A DNA stretch of 64,000 nucleotides from Conus ventricosus (taxonomy: Eukaryota; Mollusca; Gastropoda; Neogastropoda; Conidae). The DNA lies in contig CM031601.1 in the NCBI GenBank assembly GCA_018398815.1, positions 26,383,048 to 26,447,047 of the forward strand, given 5' to 3'. A program made the translations under genes and the position numbers. Numbering within the stretch: the stretch's first letter is position 1; every line of letters begins with the position of its first letter. Under the pieces are notes generated by a model. That model saw nothing but the letters and a program-made list of their open reading frames with translations. It did no database searches and was not told the origin of the DNA. Positions 1-19,824 of the stretch are shown in pieces.

Positions 1-264
1 CGGTGTCTGGCTTCGAGAGTGTCTCTCATCTCTCCTCTACGCCCATCATGGGCAAGAGAATGATGATGATCCCCCCAGAACAGTTGTTGGGATTTCATGT
101 TGTATAGTGCATACACATTCAAACAAGCTTAACTGAAATCAACATTGAAAGTCTTTTCCAACACTTCAGGCATGCACAAAATCTTCATTAAACACAAAGA
201 ACGCTTCATTCATAAAAAGTACTCTGTGTGTGTGTGAGTGTGTGGTGTGTGTGTGTGTGTGTGT

Positions 265-315
<51 letters not shown>

Positions 316-326
316 AAGAGAGAGAG

Positions 327-394
<68 letters not shown>

Positions 395-1342
395 GTGTGC
401 ATGCATGCATGCGTGCATGCATGTGTGTGTGCATGATTTGTACATGACATCCAGATAATTGCATTCTCTCTTTTTTATGTGAACACAAGCATGAATTATA
501 GCCAGTTTTTGAGGGAAAGTATAAGAAAAATTAATTTTCAAACCTAACAGAACTTGGTGAAGAAGGGCCTTTCTTCTTTCTTCTACTGACATACTGTCAG
601 ATTTGTATACCATGGAGAAACACTATTGGTGAGACTGTAGTGGTGGAAACATATCGTCCGTCTCACCTAATATCATCACAACATTTGTGTGCTGATTTGC
701 CCTGTTGATCAAGACTCCAAACAATTGAATAACATCTTTTTTGTTTAACCTTAAACTTAAGATCCTTGCCGATGTTAAGTGCCAAGGTTGAGCACAGGTT
801 TGACTGACAGTGGGCAGAACTGTCCATCATGGTAAAATTTGTGAAGGTTTCTCTCTTGTAATTTTTATCTAGCACTTCAAGCTTCAGAAAATGCCTCGTA
901 ATTAGTCACCCATAAAAAGTCACCCTTTGCAATTATGGGACCATTGACCAACATGACACATGGGCTACCTCTTCACAGAGCACCATTCCTTGAGTAAACA
1001 GTTTATAGTTCTCCATGCAACACAGAGAAATGAACAGTTTACAAACAATGACCAACATGATGCTCAGCTGGTGTCTAAGAGAAAATCCAGCTAACTGGAT
1101 CCATAAACTGTTGAAACTATTCCGTAGAAACTAAGAGGCCTTCAAAACGAAAACTGTGCTGGGTGCCACGAAATAAGAAAAGACCTGACAATGCCTGCAC
1201 ATGACTGATCTGATGGGGTGGTCACAGTGGTGTGAGTACACAGTATCTAAGATCTTTAGTGCAATGTTCATTGTTAAAGTATCATTCTGTTTGTTCCTGA
1301 AAGTAGTGAATGCAGAGTGGGGGTTATGCAAACCTAGTCGAT

Positions 1343-1373
<31 letters not shown>

Positions 1374-1475
1374 TTTTCTTCCAGGCCAAAAACTGGCCAT
1401 ATTTTTTAAAAACATTTTTCCCCCTTTAATTTCTTGTTTGTTTGTTAATTTTTCACACACACATATATGCCAAAT
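1..1475. other. Left flank / putative intron of second torsin
   Basis: No convincing exon. Contains a compound (GT)n/(GA)n microsatellite at about 224-436 and a 30-base pure C run at 1344-1373. Open frames here are repeat-encoded or short and resemble no family I know. Confidence 0.5.
224..436. repeat. Compound (GT)n-(GA)n-(GT)n-(GCAT)n microsatellite
   Basis: About 210 bp of alternating GT with an internal GAGAGA block and a terminal GCAT-rich segment. The long open frames on both strands come only from the repeat. Confidence 0.95.
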
Positions 1476-1641
1476 ACACCCAAGTTTGCTGTTTGAGTTA
1501 TTAACATCAATAAACAACACCCAAGTTTGCTGTTTGAATCATTAACATCAATAAACACCACCCAAGTTTGCTGTTTGAGTTATTAACATCAATAAACAAT
1601 ACCCAAGTTTGCTGTTTGAGTTATTGACATCAATAAACAAA
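1476..1641. repeat. 41-bp tandem repeat, four copies
   Basis: Four head-to-tail copies with exactly 41-bp spacing (CAAGTTTGCTGTTTGA recurs at 1481, 1522, 1563 and 1604), with a few substitutions between copies. The array ends about 15 bp from the donor of the second-torsin exon 1. Confidence 0.95.
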
Positions 1642-1656
1642 AGGACAATCACGAAC

Positions 1657-1858
1657 CGGTGATGTTGTTGACTATCCAGCGATCTTGACAACATTCCTTG
1701 AACAGGCAGCTAACTCGGCTGACACCGTACATGACTGACGCCACAGCCCCAAGTCCAAGGATGCATGTCACTGGTTCAATACTCGTAGAACTGGGTAAAG
1801 TAGACAGCAGGATGAGCACAGCATACACAAGGAATGTTTTCAGATGCATGCCTACCAA
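1657..1858 (-). CDS. First exon of a second torsin paralogue (partial gene)
   Basis: Encodes 67 codons plus one base: a signal-peptide-like leader (FLVYAVLILLSTLPSS), a second hydrophobic stretch (ILGLGAVASVMYGVS) and CLFKECCQDRWIVNNIT. The CC motif and the WIVNN.TG ending match exon 1 of the full torsin at 17386-17173, including phase 1 at the donor. That donor (GTTCGT) is weak compared with GTAGGT in the paralogue. No Walker A exon is found between 1 and 1656, so the rest of the gene would lie to the left of the window, or this is an isolated duplicated exon. Same strand as the complete torsin, so a tandem duplication is likely. Confidence 0.75.
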
Positions 1859-2221
1859 TCTATTACAACTGTTCCACTTTTACTTTTAGCTTTTCAGTCC
1901 TTTGAACTTTCCCCCAACGTGTAGGCTAAACGACCCACTGAGAAAGAAAGAAAAGAAAACGCAGTTCGGTGGCTGTTACGATTCACGTACTTGCAAAAAT
2001 CAACCTGTCTTAAAAATAATTTTGGTCCTTTTTATGTTGTTCATGTTGTGTTGATCACATGGAGAGAAGAATGCTTCGCTTTTGGGAAATTTCCCCGGAT
2101 AAAGTGGGCCCACTGCAGAATAAGTTGGGGAATCCCCGGTTTCGTTTCCACCATTCTATGCGAGTGATTGCCCTCTGCTGCTTTGTCTTTTTAACAAAAT
2201 AGAAACGAATCTGTGGCTGGC

Positions 2222-2222
<1 letters not shown>

Positions 2223-2297
<75 letters not shown>

Positions 2298-2302
2298 TGT
2301 GA
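2223..2302. repeat. (CT)n(GT)n microsatellite
   Basis: Pure CT dinucleotides pass directly into GT dinucleotides. Confidence 0.95.
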
Positions 2303-2399
2303 GCTGTTTGACTTTCACCTTTAAGATCACTTAGCTGTTCCATACTGAAACTATTCAAATAGTGAGTGTATGTTTACGTAAGTTTATGTGTGTGTATAA

Positions 2400-2405
<6 letters not shown>

Positions 2406-2467
<62 letters not shown>
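2406..2467. repeat. (GT)n microsatellite
   Basis: About 30 uninterrupted GT units. Confidence 0.95.
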
Positions 2468-2468
<1 letters not shown>

Positions 2469-2803
2469 GTTCATTCAAACGCATCTCTGTGTGTATATGT
2501 CTGTGCATGCGCACGCATGTGTGTGTGTATGCGTGCATGCTTGCACACATGTATGCGTAAAGTACTGCAGGAAGGGAACGACCGAGAAAGGGACAGAATT
2601 TTAAAAAGGAAAAAAGCGAGAATATGTGTGTGACAAATGGGGACATTTATTTCACTAATACTTTGATGCATGACTTTACTGACTTTAACTGAAATGCTTT
2701 AATTTTTTGGTAGACTTTCGCAGTTAGTCAATTTCTTTTTAGAAATTCTCTTCTCAATGTGCTACTTGTCAATACAACATAAGGTTTACAAAACAGTTTC
2801 ATT

Positions 2804-2807
<4 letters not shown>

Positions 2808-2869
<62 letters not shown>

Positions 2870-2926
2870 GGTGCACGTGCGCGTGCGTGCATGCGTGCGT
2901 GCGTGTGTGTGCATGCATGCATGTGT
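2808..2926. repeat. (GT)n/(GCGT)n/(GCAT)n compound microsatellite
   Basis: GT units pass into GCGT and GCAT tetramers. No coding content. Confidence 0.95.
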
Positions 2927-3070
2927 GACTGCCTGCATGTGCACAGGTTTTTTACGAATCACAGGACCAATTTCAATGCAGTTTCCATGTCCCTTTTCAG
3001 ATAGCTTCCTTCTAAATGTCTTCTTTCCTAAAACAGTAACATCAGCTTTGTGAAATTTAAGACTTGCCTT

Positions 3071-3138
3071 GAGTGAGGTGACAGCTCTAATATGTCCTTT
3101 TGCAGAGTGAGGTGACAGCTCTAATATGTCCTTTTGCA
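3071..3138. repeat. 34-bp perfect tandem duplication
   Basis: The unit beginning GAGTGAGGTGACAGC occurs twice in direct succession (3071 and 3105) with no visible difference, so it is a recent duplication. Confidence 0.9.
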
Positions 3139-6100
3139 GTCTGCTGGCATATAACAGCATTATTTCTATATCTTTGAGAAAATTCAATGCTGATGTCTGG
3201 GCATTTTTATTAAATATTCGACTGAAATAAATAACAGCAAAACAAACATCAAGCACGTAAACTCACTTACTTTTTCATTTGCCATGGCTTTTATTCAAAA
3301 ATTGCAACATGCTATTTAGCATGTTATCAAACAGAATATTGACTTATTTACAACATACATGCTTCTTACATGCAATACGAAAAAAATATTTCTTCACTTT
3401 ACTGTTCAGTAGACAATACAAAGAATGGCCTGAACTAGGTGAATCAACATAAAGTTTTGTCATCACAACAGCAACAGAATAACAAACATGAATGACCTCA
3501 ATAATCTAAAATATGAACACATACAAGGTATATAACTAACAAACCAAATGAATAAGTAAGTAATGTTCCTGAACATGAGTCATTTCAAGGCTAAATATGC
3601 TGGGGTACAAATGAAGAAGTGTCCCTTTGAGCTCAAATTGTTCTTAGGCCATCCTGCCAATATTGAATTCATCTTGATTTCAAATAGAATCCTGAGATCT
3701 TTTTGGACAATTTCATATGTAGTTTGATAGTTACTTAAATGTAAACTGCATTTAATCATATTTGAAATCATGAAAATTTTCATATTGCTAACTAATCTGT
3801 TCACAGATTCAGAGGATTAGAACTTTCTTTAAGCACACTTAACTGTATGATGATGTGTGTCAACTGTTAACTTTTCAACAAATATCTGCTGTAAGGAATT
3901 TTCAACAACAAAAATGTTCAACCGTTTCCATGTTCAGTGCACCTCAACTACAAAAACAGTGCAGAATAACAAGATTGATGGATTAGATGGTGGTGGGAGT
4001 GGGGGTGGGGGAGGGGGGAGAGGGTGTGAGGGAGGAGGGGGAACTGATGCAGAGTGGATAATCCCCCCCCCCCCCCCCCCCCCCCCCATCCCACTTCAAC
4101 CCCCGATTTCTTATGCCCTTACTCACACATCCTTTTTTTTTAAATAGTGTCTTCTTTTCTGAAAGATGAAGACCAATTTCAAATCGATTTCCATCCACCC
4201 TCTTTCACAAACTCTTTGGTCATTTATTAATCTATCAGATGCTTAATAGCTTTCTTCCCCAGAGTCAACTTCCCACCCTTTTATTCTTTTTCATCAATAT
4301 CCAACTTTAAAAAATAAAAAAATAAAAAGATGGTCTGCCTCATTCTGCAAAACTCTACACAGTGGGCACTAAAGATGTAACTTTCCTTTACCACAAATAA
4401 TTAACTGTTGGACCTACATGCTATGCGATGCCAGAAGAACCCCATCTTCTTCCTTGCCAGTCAGCTTTAACAGCTGTAACAACTGAAGAACAATTTCACT
4501 GATTCAATAGGCATCAGATCGTTTCAATATTCTGGTTAAATTCTGAACTTCCCACACCACTCTTCTGTACCAACAACAACAAATAATATGATAATTAAAT
4601 GATGAGTCTTCTCTCTGCATGCTTTTATTATAAACGTGTGTGCGTGCATGCGTGCGTGCGTGCATGCGTGCGTGTGTGTGTGTGTGAGCGTGCGTGCATG
4701 TGTGTGCTAATATCAAAGAGCCAATGTAAAGCTTCGAAGCTCAAAGCAAAACATTTTTACAGGTTACGCACGGAGTATGAGGGTGCTTTGTACACAAGTT
4801 ATTTGGAATATTTTTATTACACACATTAAGCAGAATAAATAAAGAAACAAACAATGTCAATGGGACATTCATGACAGGTAAATCAAATTTTTCCACATGT
4901 ATGTTTCAAATAAATCAACAACAAAAATAACAAAGTTTGAGAATGTTTTTTAATGTTAGTTTTAAAGTAAAAATTTACCACTACCCTTCAACATAACAGA
5001 AACAGCTTATGGACAAAGTGTGATGGTACCATACAGTAGTTACTTTGATCCTTTTTATTACATTCCTAAGACAGCATAAAGAAGGAAACACAAAAATGTC
5101 AATGGCACATACGTCAATGGCACATTTATGAGAGGTTAACCAAATTATCCTATAACATGTCCAAAAAATCAACAAACAAGCAAAGTTTGACAATACTTTT
5201 CACTGTAACTTAGTTACTATGTACAGCTTTACTGATACCCTTCAAAATGGTTAAAAGAAGGAAAAAGTCAACAGAAAAAAACCTTTAGAAGTGAGATTTA
5301 TCACATCCAGAAAAAGCATGTAATCAACAGCATTCCTTAAGAAGGGGGGAAAAAAAACACAAAAAAAACAGCATTCCTTAAGAAGGCCAAGTTCTTTGTC
5401 ACTCAAAAGTGATCATCTTCACTACGGCTAGAAATTCTCAGGTAATTTTCATTTGTCCTGGAGACAAGCTGTTACAAAATTCTGCTTGCCCTGCCTAATC
5501 AAAAGGACGGTTAATAAAGTCAGTCAGGACAATTCCATGATGGCATATTCTGCTCACATGTGATTAAGGCTCAAGAGGGAGAAATAGATATAAATCAATC
5601 TATTTTCTAATCAGGTTATCTTTCCCATTGTCTTTAAGAAGGTATAAGTAAAGAAAATGGAACTGAATTGTCTTGTTTCCACCATTCACATTTTCCTGGA
5701 CTGAATTGAAAAAAAAAAAGCTCTCTTGCTTTCTGACTTTTTTCTCTCTCTTCCCTTCACCACAACCACACATTCCACAATAAATCTTTTTATCTGCGTA
5801 TATTTAAAACGAAAACAAAGGGAGTAAATTCATCACTTCTGTGCTGACCAAGCATAAGTCCTGTCTGCTGCTGACATGTTCTATGAATATACCACGCTTT
5901 GCCCCAGTCACATGGCACCCCCGACAGGATTCCTTTACAAGAAAACCAGTGGAGGTCTAGGGAAGGAGTTGGGGGGGCAGCGGGTGGGGGTGGGGGTGGG
6001 AGGGGGGTGGGGAGGGCAAAGAAATGGCCGTAGTGAAGGCGTGAAAGTGAAATGAGAAAGAGAGAAGCATGGACAGTCTGCGCGGAAGCTGACTTCTCAG

Positions 6101-6209
6101 CCACAATGACACAATCAAACACTTTGGGCTAATGTGTAGGTCAGACATCTGCTAAGTCATAGCCATGAGACCCTCTTCTTCAATTCTCTCATCTTAGTTG
6201 TTAATTAAT

Positions 6210-6335
6210 TTATCCATCAGATTCAAATCATGTGCAATGTGGTCTCAAAACTTAGCGGATGTGGTGTAGCGTATATGGAATAGTCCGCATGCAGTGACAC
6301 CTCCTAGATGAAACTGAAACTGAAACTAGAACCGT
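6210..6335 (+). mobile_element. Possible SINE 3' tail with (GAAACT)n end
   Basis: A segment with GTGTAGCGTATATGGA and GCAGTGACACCTCCT followed by tandem GAAACT units. It resembles the 3' part of a tRNA-derived SINE common in gastropod sequence, as far as I recall. No tRNA head with A and B boxes was found here, so the copy would be 5'-truncated. Confidence 0.3.
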
Positions 6336-6430
6336 ATGTCTGATGGACGAGTGGCGAGAGAATTTCTACTAGTTTGCCAAATGATGTAGCTGTCACAATC
6401 AGAAGGGTGGTTATTTCTGCAAGTAGTGTA

Positions 6431-6868
6431 AACCATGCTTTGTATGTTCCCACAGCCTACTGGCTGCAGGGCAGTGAACCATGCATTGTATGTTCCCATA
6501 GCCTACTGGCTGCAGGGCAGTGAACCATGCATTGTATGTTCCCATAGCCTACTGGCTGCAGGGCAGTGAACCATGCTTTGTATGTTCCCATAGCCTACTG
6601 GTTGCAGGGCAGTGAACCATGCTTTGTATGTTCCCACAGCCTACTGGTTGCAGGGCAGTGAACCATGCTTTGTATGTTCCCATAGCCTACTGGCTGCAGG
6701 GCAGTGAACCATGCTTTGTATGTTCCCATAGCCTACTGGTTGCAGGGCAGTGAACCATGCTTTGTATGTTCCCACAGCCTACTGGCTGCAGGGCAGTGAA
6801 CCATGCTTTGTATGTTCCCACAGCCTACTGGTTGCAGGGCAGTGAACCATGCTTTGTATGTTCCCATA
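6431..6868. repeat. 46-bp minisatellite, 9.5 copies
   Basis: Units begin AACCATGC(T/A)TTGTATG. Nine complete 46-bp repeats (starts at 6431, 6477 and so on to 6845) plus a 24-bp partial unit. Copies differ at a few shared sites (CACAG/CATAG, GGCTGC/GGTTGC, GCTTT/GCATT), so higher-order mixing is visible. Open frames across it are repeat-encoded. Confidence 0.96.
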
Positions 6869-7170
6869 TTTTGAATGATCAGTTCCATTAGATCTTGATC
6901 TATGCATCAAATGAAAATGGTTTTCGTCAGCAGACTGACAAATGCAGTCAGCAAAAAGGAGACTGTCATCCACAAAATCATCAATGGAAATACTCCTTGT
7001 GATGTTTCAACACGGTGACTGAGGGCGGAAAATGAAGCAAACTTGTGATGTGAAATAGCAGATGAGTTAGTCAAAACCCTTGTGTTAGTAGAAACCCTGA
7101 GATACGTAAAGCACCACATTTAAAGTACGCTGCAATTTACATATCAGAAATCAGATCAAAGAAATATGGA

Positions 7171-7205
7171 GGGGGGGGGGGGGGGGGGGGGTAGGGGGGG
7201 GGGGG
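7171..7205. repeat. Poly-G tract
   Basis: 21 consecutive G, a TA break, then another G run: a low-complexity block followed by G-rich sequence to about 7240. Confidence 0.95.
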
Positions 7206-7239
7206 TTGAGGAGGGATGTTGAGGGGGTGGAGGTGGGGG

Positions 7240-8900
7240 TTGGCCATTCATCAGCTTCAGCTGCAGGCCTGCCTGTGCATGGTGGTGCTGCAGGGGAGGG
7301 GAAAAAGATTTTTTTTTAAAAGGAAGAACACCCTGTGGTCAATCTTCTTCCATAAAACAAACACAGGTATTTTCATTCATTTCCAGATCACCTGTCAGCA
7401 GTTCCATGTACTTGGGGGCATCTGTGATGGCAGAAGTTGTGAGATTTTGAAGTCGTGAAACTTCAGTATTGACTGGCTGAGATGAAAGAAAGTTAGTATT
7501 TTCATAATCCATGTTCTTGCATGAGATAGCAATGTTAATGTCAATGTTTAATTTCGAGAAAAAAAATTGCAACATCATACAAACATCAGCAAAACCAGAA
7601 GCGTTAAATCATTTCCGAATACAGTGAAACTGCCCCAGTTGACCATTCTTATTCGCAGTGCTCCATGTTGTTGTTCAAGCCATGCTTCCTTCCTCCTCGT
7701 CACAGTCTCCACATTTATCACTAGTAACACTCTTTAGCGCACAATTTACTGTCCATCCAAGTCCAACTTAAATCATCATCAGAACGCGCATAGATGTCTG
7801 AAACTAAAATATGAAACAGCACAACTGTTTCCTTCAAGTTTTATGGACAATTTATGTTCACCTGTGGGCCAAAAGCTACGCCGCCATTTTCTCAGGTGCA
7901 CAGTGAAAGCTACAGTAACATTTATCACTCCAGGCTGAACACATCTGTAAAAACATCATCCAAAGTGAAAGTTAACTGTATGGTAATCAGGTAAGTGCAC
8001 CATGCCATTTTGCAGACTAGATGCAGAGATGCATGAATGACTCTCATGATTTGAAAACCGCATGCACAGTACTCCACATGCAAGTGATGAATATTGAAAG
8101 ACTGTGAACCGCCGAGGAGTTCTTTGTTGGGTGTGAATTAAACGATGCTTATGATAAGTAAATACACAAGCAAGAAACCCAAATCAGATCACTCTTTTGA
8201 CATACTACATCACTGCACATGATGTTACAGATGTTCAAAAATAGTATACATATCATCAAAGTAAGCAAAATTGCAGGCATACCAATACAACAGTCACTCT
8301 CTGTTTCTCTCTCATCCTCGGTCTTCTATCTCTCACCCCTACACCCTTCATTCTCTCAAACTCTCTCTCATAGCTTATGACAAAGTTTTAAGGGGAAAAA
8401 ACAAGGAAACTGCACACAGACTACTGATTTTAACAAGAACAAAAAGATGACTGCTAATGATGCCAAGCACCCAGCCGTATAATATACATGTATGTATATT
8501 TGCAAACAATAAACTCAACATGGTTGCTCAACAACAAAGTGCTTTCATTTATATGATCAATAACATTATTTAAAAGTGTTCATCTCACACAACAAGCCTT
8601 TCACAAAGCATTTATTAAAAACAAACAAAATCGTTACATCATGATTATTTCGCACAAGGCTTCTGTTCCATTAAAGCAGCAGACGTGTACGAATTGGATA
8701 AAAGACTGTCAAAAACGAAACAGAAACAAAAAGAACAAAGGCAAGGATGAAGGGAAAAAAAAACTGAACACTCAGGAAAATAAAAATCTTTCCCAAAGAC
8801 TAAAAACAAAAAAAGAAGCACCAACCATAACATTGCAATTCACATGTTATAATACAATCTGCCAAGAACCCCTGTTACAAATCATAATGAGACCATCAGT
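7240..8900. other. Intergenic / torsin 3' flank
   Basis: AT-rich sequence downstream of torsin. No recognisable protein, RNA gene or structured repeat, only short unrelated open frames. Confidence 0.4.
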
Positions 8901-8908
8901 GGTTTCAC

Positions 8909-8914
8909 TTTATT
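8909..8914 (-). terminator. Candidate polyadenylation signal of torsin
   Basis: AATAAA on the minus strand, about 180 bp past the torsin stop codon and the first such hexamer seen downstream of it. The assignment rests on position only. Confidence 0.4.
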
Positions 8915-9090
8915 TTCACTGAACATGGAACTCAGAAAAAAAAAGATCCAATAAATCATAGCCAAACTCTTTTAAACACTAATATCACTTCAAGGATTCA
9001 GAATCAGCATTTTAAAGTAACACAACCTAATAAAGCAGTTATGAATAAACAGCAACAGCAGTATCTCTCCAAGGACTTCGAATCACCATC

Positions 9091-17386
<8,296 letters not shown>

Positions 17387-17549
17387 TCTAATTTAACTTG
17401 AAACTTGTTCGCGAGTTCCTAAAGATTTCAACCTGTTTTTCTGAATCTTCCGAAACTTCCAAATTACTTTTGGAGTGACTTCCCTGCAAGAGCATCAATA
17501 CTTCCGGTGCACAACCAGAGAATGAACAGTAGAGCTGTAATGAATATAC

Positions 17550-17562
17550 ACTTCTCTCTCTC

Positions 17563-17601
<39 letters not shown>
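17550..17601. repeat. (CT)n microsatellite in torsin 5' flank
   Basis: CT dinucleotides with one CG interruption, about 165 bp upstream of the torsin start codon. On the torsin sense strand this is (GA)n. Confidence 0.9.
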
Positions 17602-17614
17602 ACAATACTCACAT

Positions 17615-17654
17615 TAAATGATAACAGAGTAAAATTTTTACTCTGCTATCATTT
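17615..17654. repeat. Short near-perfect palindrome
   Basis: AAATGATAACAGAGTAAAA and its reverse complement meet with no real loop (one mismatch). It sits between the torsin promoter side and the MULE end, so it could be a foldback remnant or a target-site relic. Confidence 0.7.
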
Positions 17655-17708
17655 ACATCTTGACATGCAATTAAGACTTATGCTGTGAATGTCGTTGGCT
17701 AATCAGTC

Positions 17709-19593
17709 AGAACGTCCCAATGCCAGAACGTCCCGTTACCAAAACGTCCCAACACACCAGAACGTCCCAGTCAAAACGTCCCAGCGCCAACGCCAGAACG
17801 TCCCGCTGCTGTTTTAATCAGTGAATGTCTGATGTGAATTGTCTGGGGACAGGCTGACAATGCCTGAGGATCCGATGGAGTTCGCTGCAAGGGCGGCGAA
17901 ACAATCTAGGCACCTTATACCTACATACAATACATTTGGATCACGGTGACGGCGTCATTCAATATGTGTCATTAAACCGGCTAGAGATTGACATTGACGC
18001 AAAGTGTTGTTGATATCTCTTCATTAGGCCAATTTTATTGAATCTTTGACATGTCAGTGATACTGTGGAATATGAGGGTTGGGGACTGGTCACAGGTGCT
18101 GTAGGGTCCGCAGAGGATTTCACGGACTTCCCGAACTTTGACACCAACCTTGTGAGTATAGGGCCTAGGTTAGCTAAAGATACGGACAAAAAATCTATAT
18201 TATAATATTAACTTTATTTATAAACCACTAAAATCATGCATTCATCTACATTCATTTACATGAGTTGCATTCATTCATAAATTATGTTGATATTTAAAAG
18301 TTTAAAAGTGATGTTTAAAAGTCTGCACATTGCCTCACACAGGAGGGCCGCTATCGACGACCACAGTTTCACTATCTGTTTCATCTAGGATTACGCTATT
18401 TCATGTGGGTCCAGATGTTCACATCACAGGAGGTAATATTATATTGCAAAACACGGTAACAACTAATTAATTACTCTGCCTCACACGAAAAGAATGGCCT
18501 ACCATACATGATCACGTGGGATCTTACATGTCATTACCGGCAACACGAGTTACACAATCACACTGAGAAGACCTGAGCAAGTTTAAGCGTCCGTGTTTGG
18601 TCCAACGAGATGGGCACACCTTTTTAGCAAGTCCTTTGCAGTTTTCTCCCCAGCAATGAATTTCTCCCAAAGTTCAAAGAGCTGACCCTGCAGCTGGCGG
18701 TATTTCCGACGCTGTCGCCGTTTCAGTTTGTTTTCAGACACCAATTGTACTTGAACATCTACCAGTTTTGCCTGTTCGTGCAGCAGCTCCACCATTAAGT
18801 AGAAAGACAAGTTGTTCTTCTTCGCGTGTGGATTCAACATCCCGTGCCATCCCTCGCAGTCATTATTCGTCCTCACGGCCTGGTTGAAGACGCTCCATGT
18901 CTCTGGTTTCCACAGCGACCCGTCAATCCACGTTTCTCGAGTGTAGTCAGATAGAGCAGCAAGTAGTGGTGTCGTAGCTTTACGTGACAAAGATTCAAAC
19001 ATCGGCCGGATGCGCTCGGCTGGCAGATATGGCAATGCCATGAACTTTTTGCACAGTTTATGCGTTCCGTTGTCGTTCTTGAAAGCAGTCGCCAGCCCAA
19101 GTTCTTGAATTTTCCTCCAGATGCACTGGCACCAATGAAATGCGCATCCAGTGATCTGGACATCAGGGAAGACACGCGGAATGGCCCTCCACATTGACGC
19201 TTCGAAGTCAATGACGATCTTTTTCAGCATCGGTGTCCCCAAGATCAAATTCTTGATCGCCTTCAGCACTTCCTTATAGTCTTTTTCACGTTTACCCGAC
19301 ATCAGCACGAACATCAGGGGCACTTGTTTCATATCATCGTCACTTCTCACGAATGCATGTATGCTCATCAACATGAACTCAACATGAAGTAAATGTTGAA
19401 AAAAATCAGCAATTAACTAAGTGTCACATTCTAATCAAGGCCTGCTCAGAAGTGGGTATGTGGGTCATGTAAATAACTAATCATACAAGACAGTGGACGG
19501 TGTTTCTTGCATTGGGACATTTTGACTTGGGACGTTTTTGCATTGGGACGTTTTTGTATGGGACGTTTTGACTGGAGTTGCCGGGACGTTCTG
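17709..19593 (-). mobile_element. Mutator-like (MULE) DNA transposon with repeated-motif ends
   Basis: Ends are inverted arrays of a short motif. The left end (17709-17804) has six AACGTCCC units; the right end (19514-19590) has four GGGACGTT units and one GGGACATT, the reverse complement. Between them lies a minus-strand MULE transposase fragment. Terminal arrays of repeated transposase-binding motifs in inverted orientation are consistent with a MULE. A clear 9-10-bp target duplication is not seen at the array edges; GCAATTAA(G/A)A at 17667-17676 and 19594-19603 is the best candidate, but the left copy is 30 bp away from the array. Confidence 0.75.
18583..19374 (-). pseudogene. MULE transposase core, truncated
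   Basis: A 263-residue open frame with features of the MULE transposase domain: IHAFVRSDDDMKQVPLMFVL, KIVIDFEASMWRAI (central Asp) and ITGCAFHWCQCIWRKIQELG (the C..H signature after the second catalytic residue), then TNNDCEGWHGMLN. The usual upstream part, including the first catalytic Asp in a DGTF-like motif and a zinc-binding N-terminus, is missing; the frame starts just before IHAFV. Complete proteins are about twice as long, so this copy is probably inactive. Confidence 0.85.
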
Positions 19594-19824
19594 GCAATTA
19601 AAATTGAGCGATTTCTCAGTTTTACGGAAGTCGTGAAATAATTACATTGCTTTGTTGCGAACCGATGCGTGCTTTTACCCAACACATGCCGGATTAAACT
19701 CAAGTTGGGAGTATCGTGCTGGTTTCATCCAATACGACATCTTCCCGTCCCTCACCCCCTCCACCCCTTCAGATCGGCATGATACTTACTTGATACTTGA
19801 TGTATTGGGTGTTTGAGGCCTTTT

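Larger units (their letters stand above)
1859..6200. other. Intergenic region, simple repeats only
   Basis: Between the two torsin transcription units. Besides the microsatellites listed, it holds a 25-base C run (4063-4087), a GCGT/GCAT-rich patch near 4636-4710 and AT-rich sequence. I see no exon-like conserved protein segment on either strand. Confidence 0.5.

Noticed and set aside
166..613. Open frames of His/Thr or Cys/Val repeats on both strands
   Set aside because: Entirely encoded by (GT)n/(CA)n microsatellite; not genes. The same applies to such frames near 2366-2604, 2757-3053, 10416-10709, 12114-12665, 35356-35655 and 48539-48739.
1649..9090. Second torsin as a full gene inside the window
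   Set aside because: No Walker A, Walker B or GCK exon lies downstream of 1657 on the minus strand within the window.
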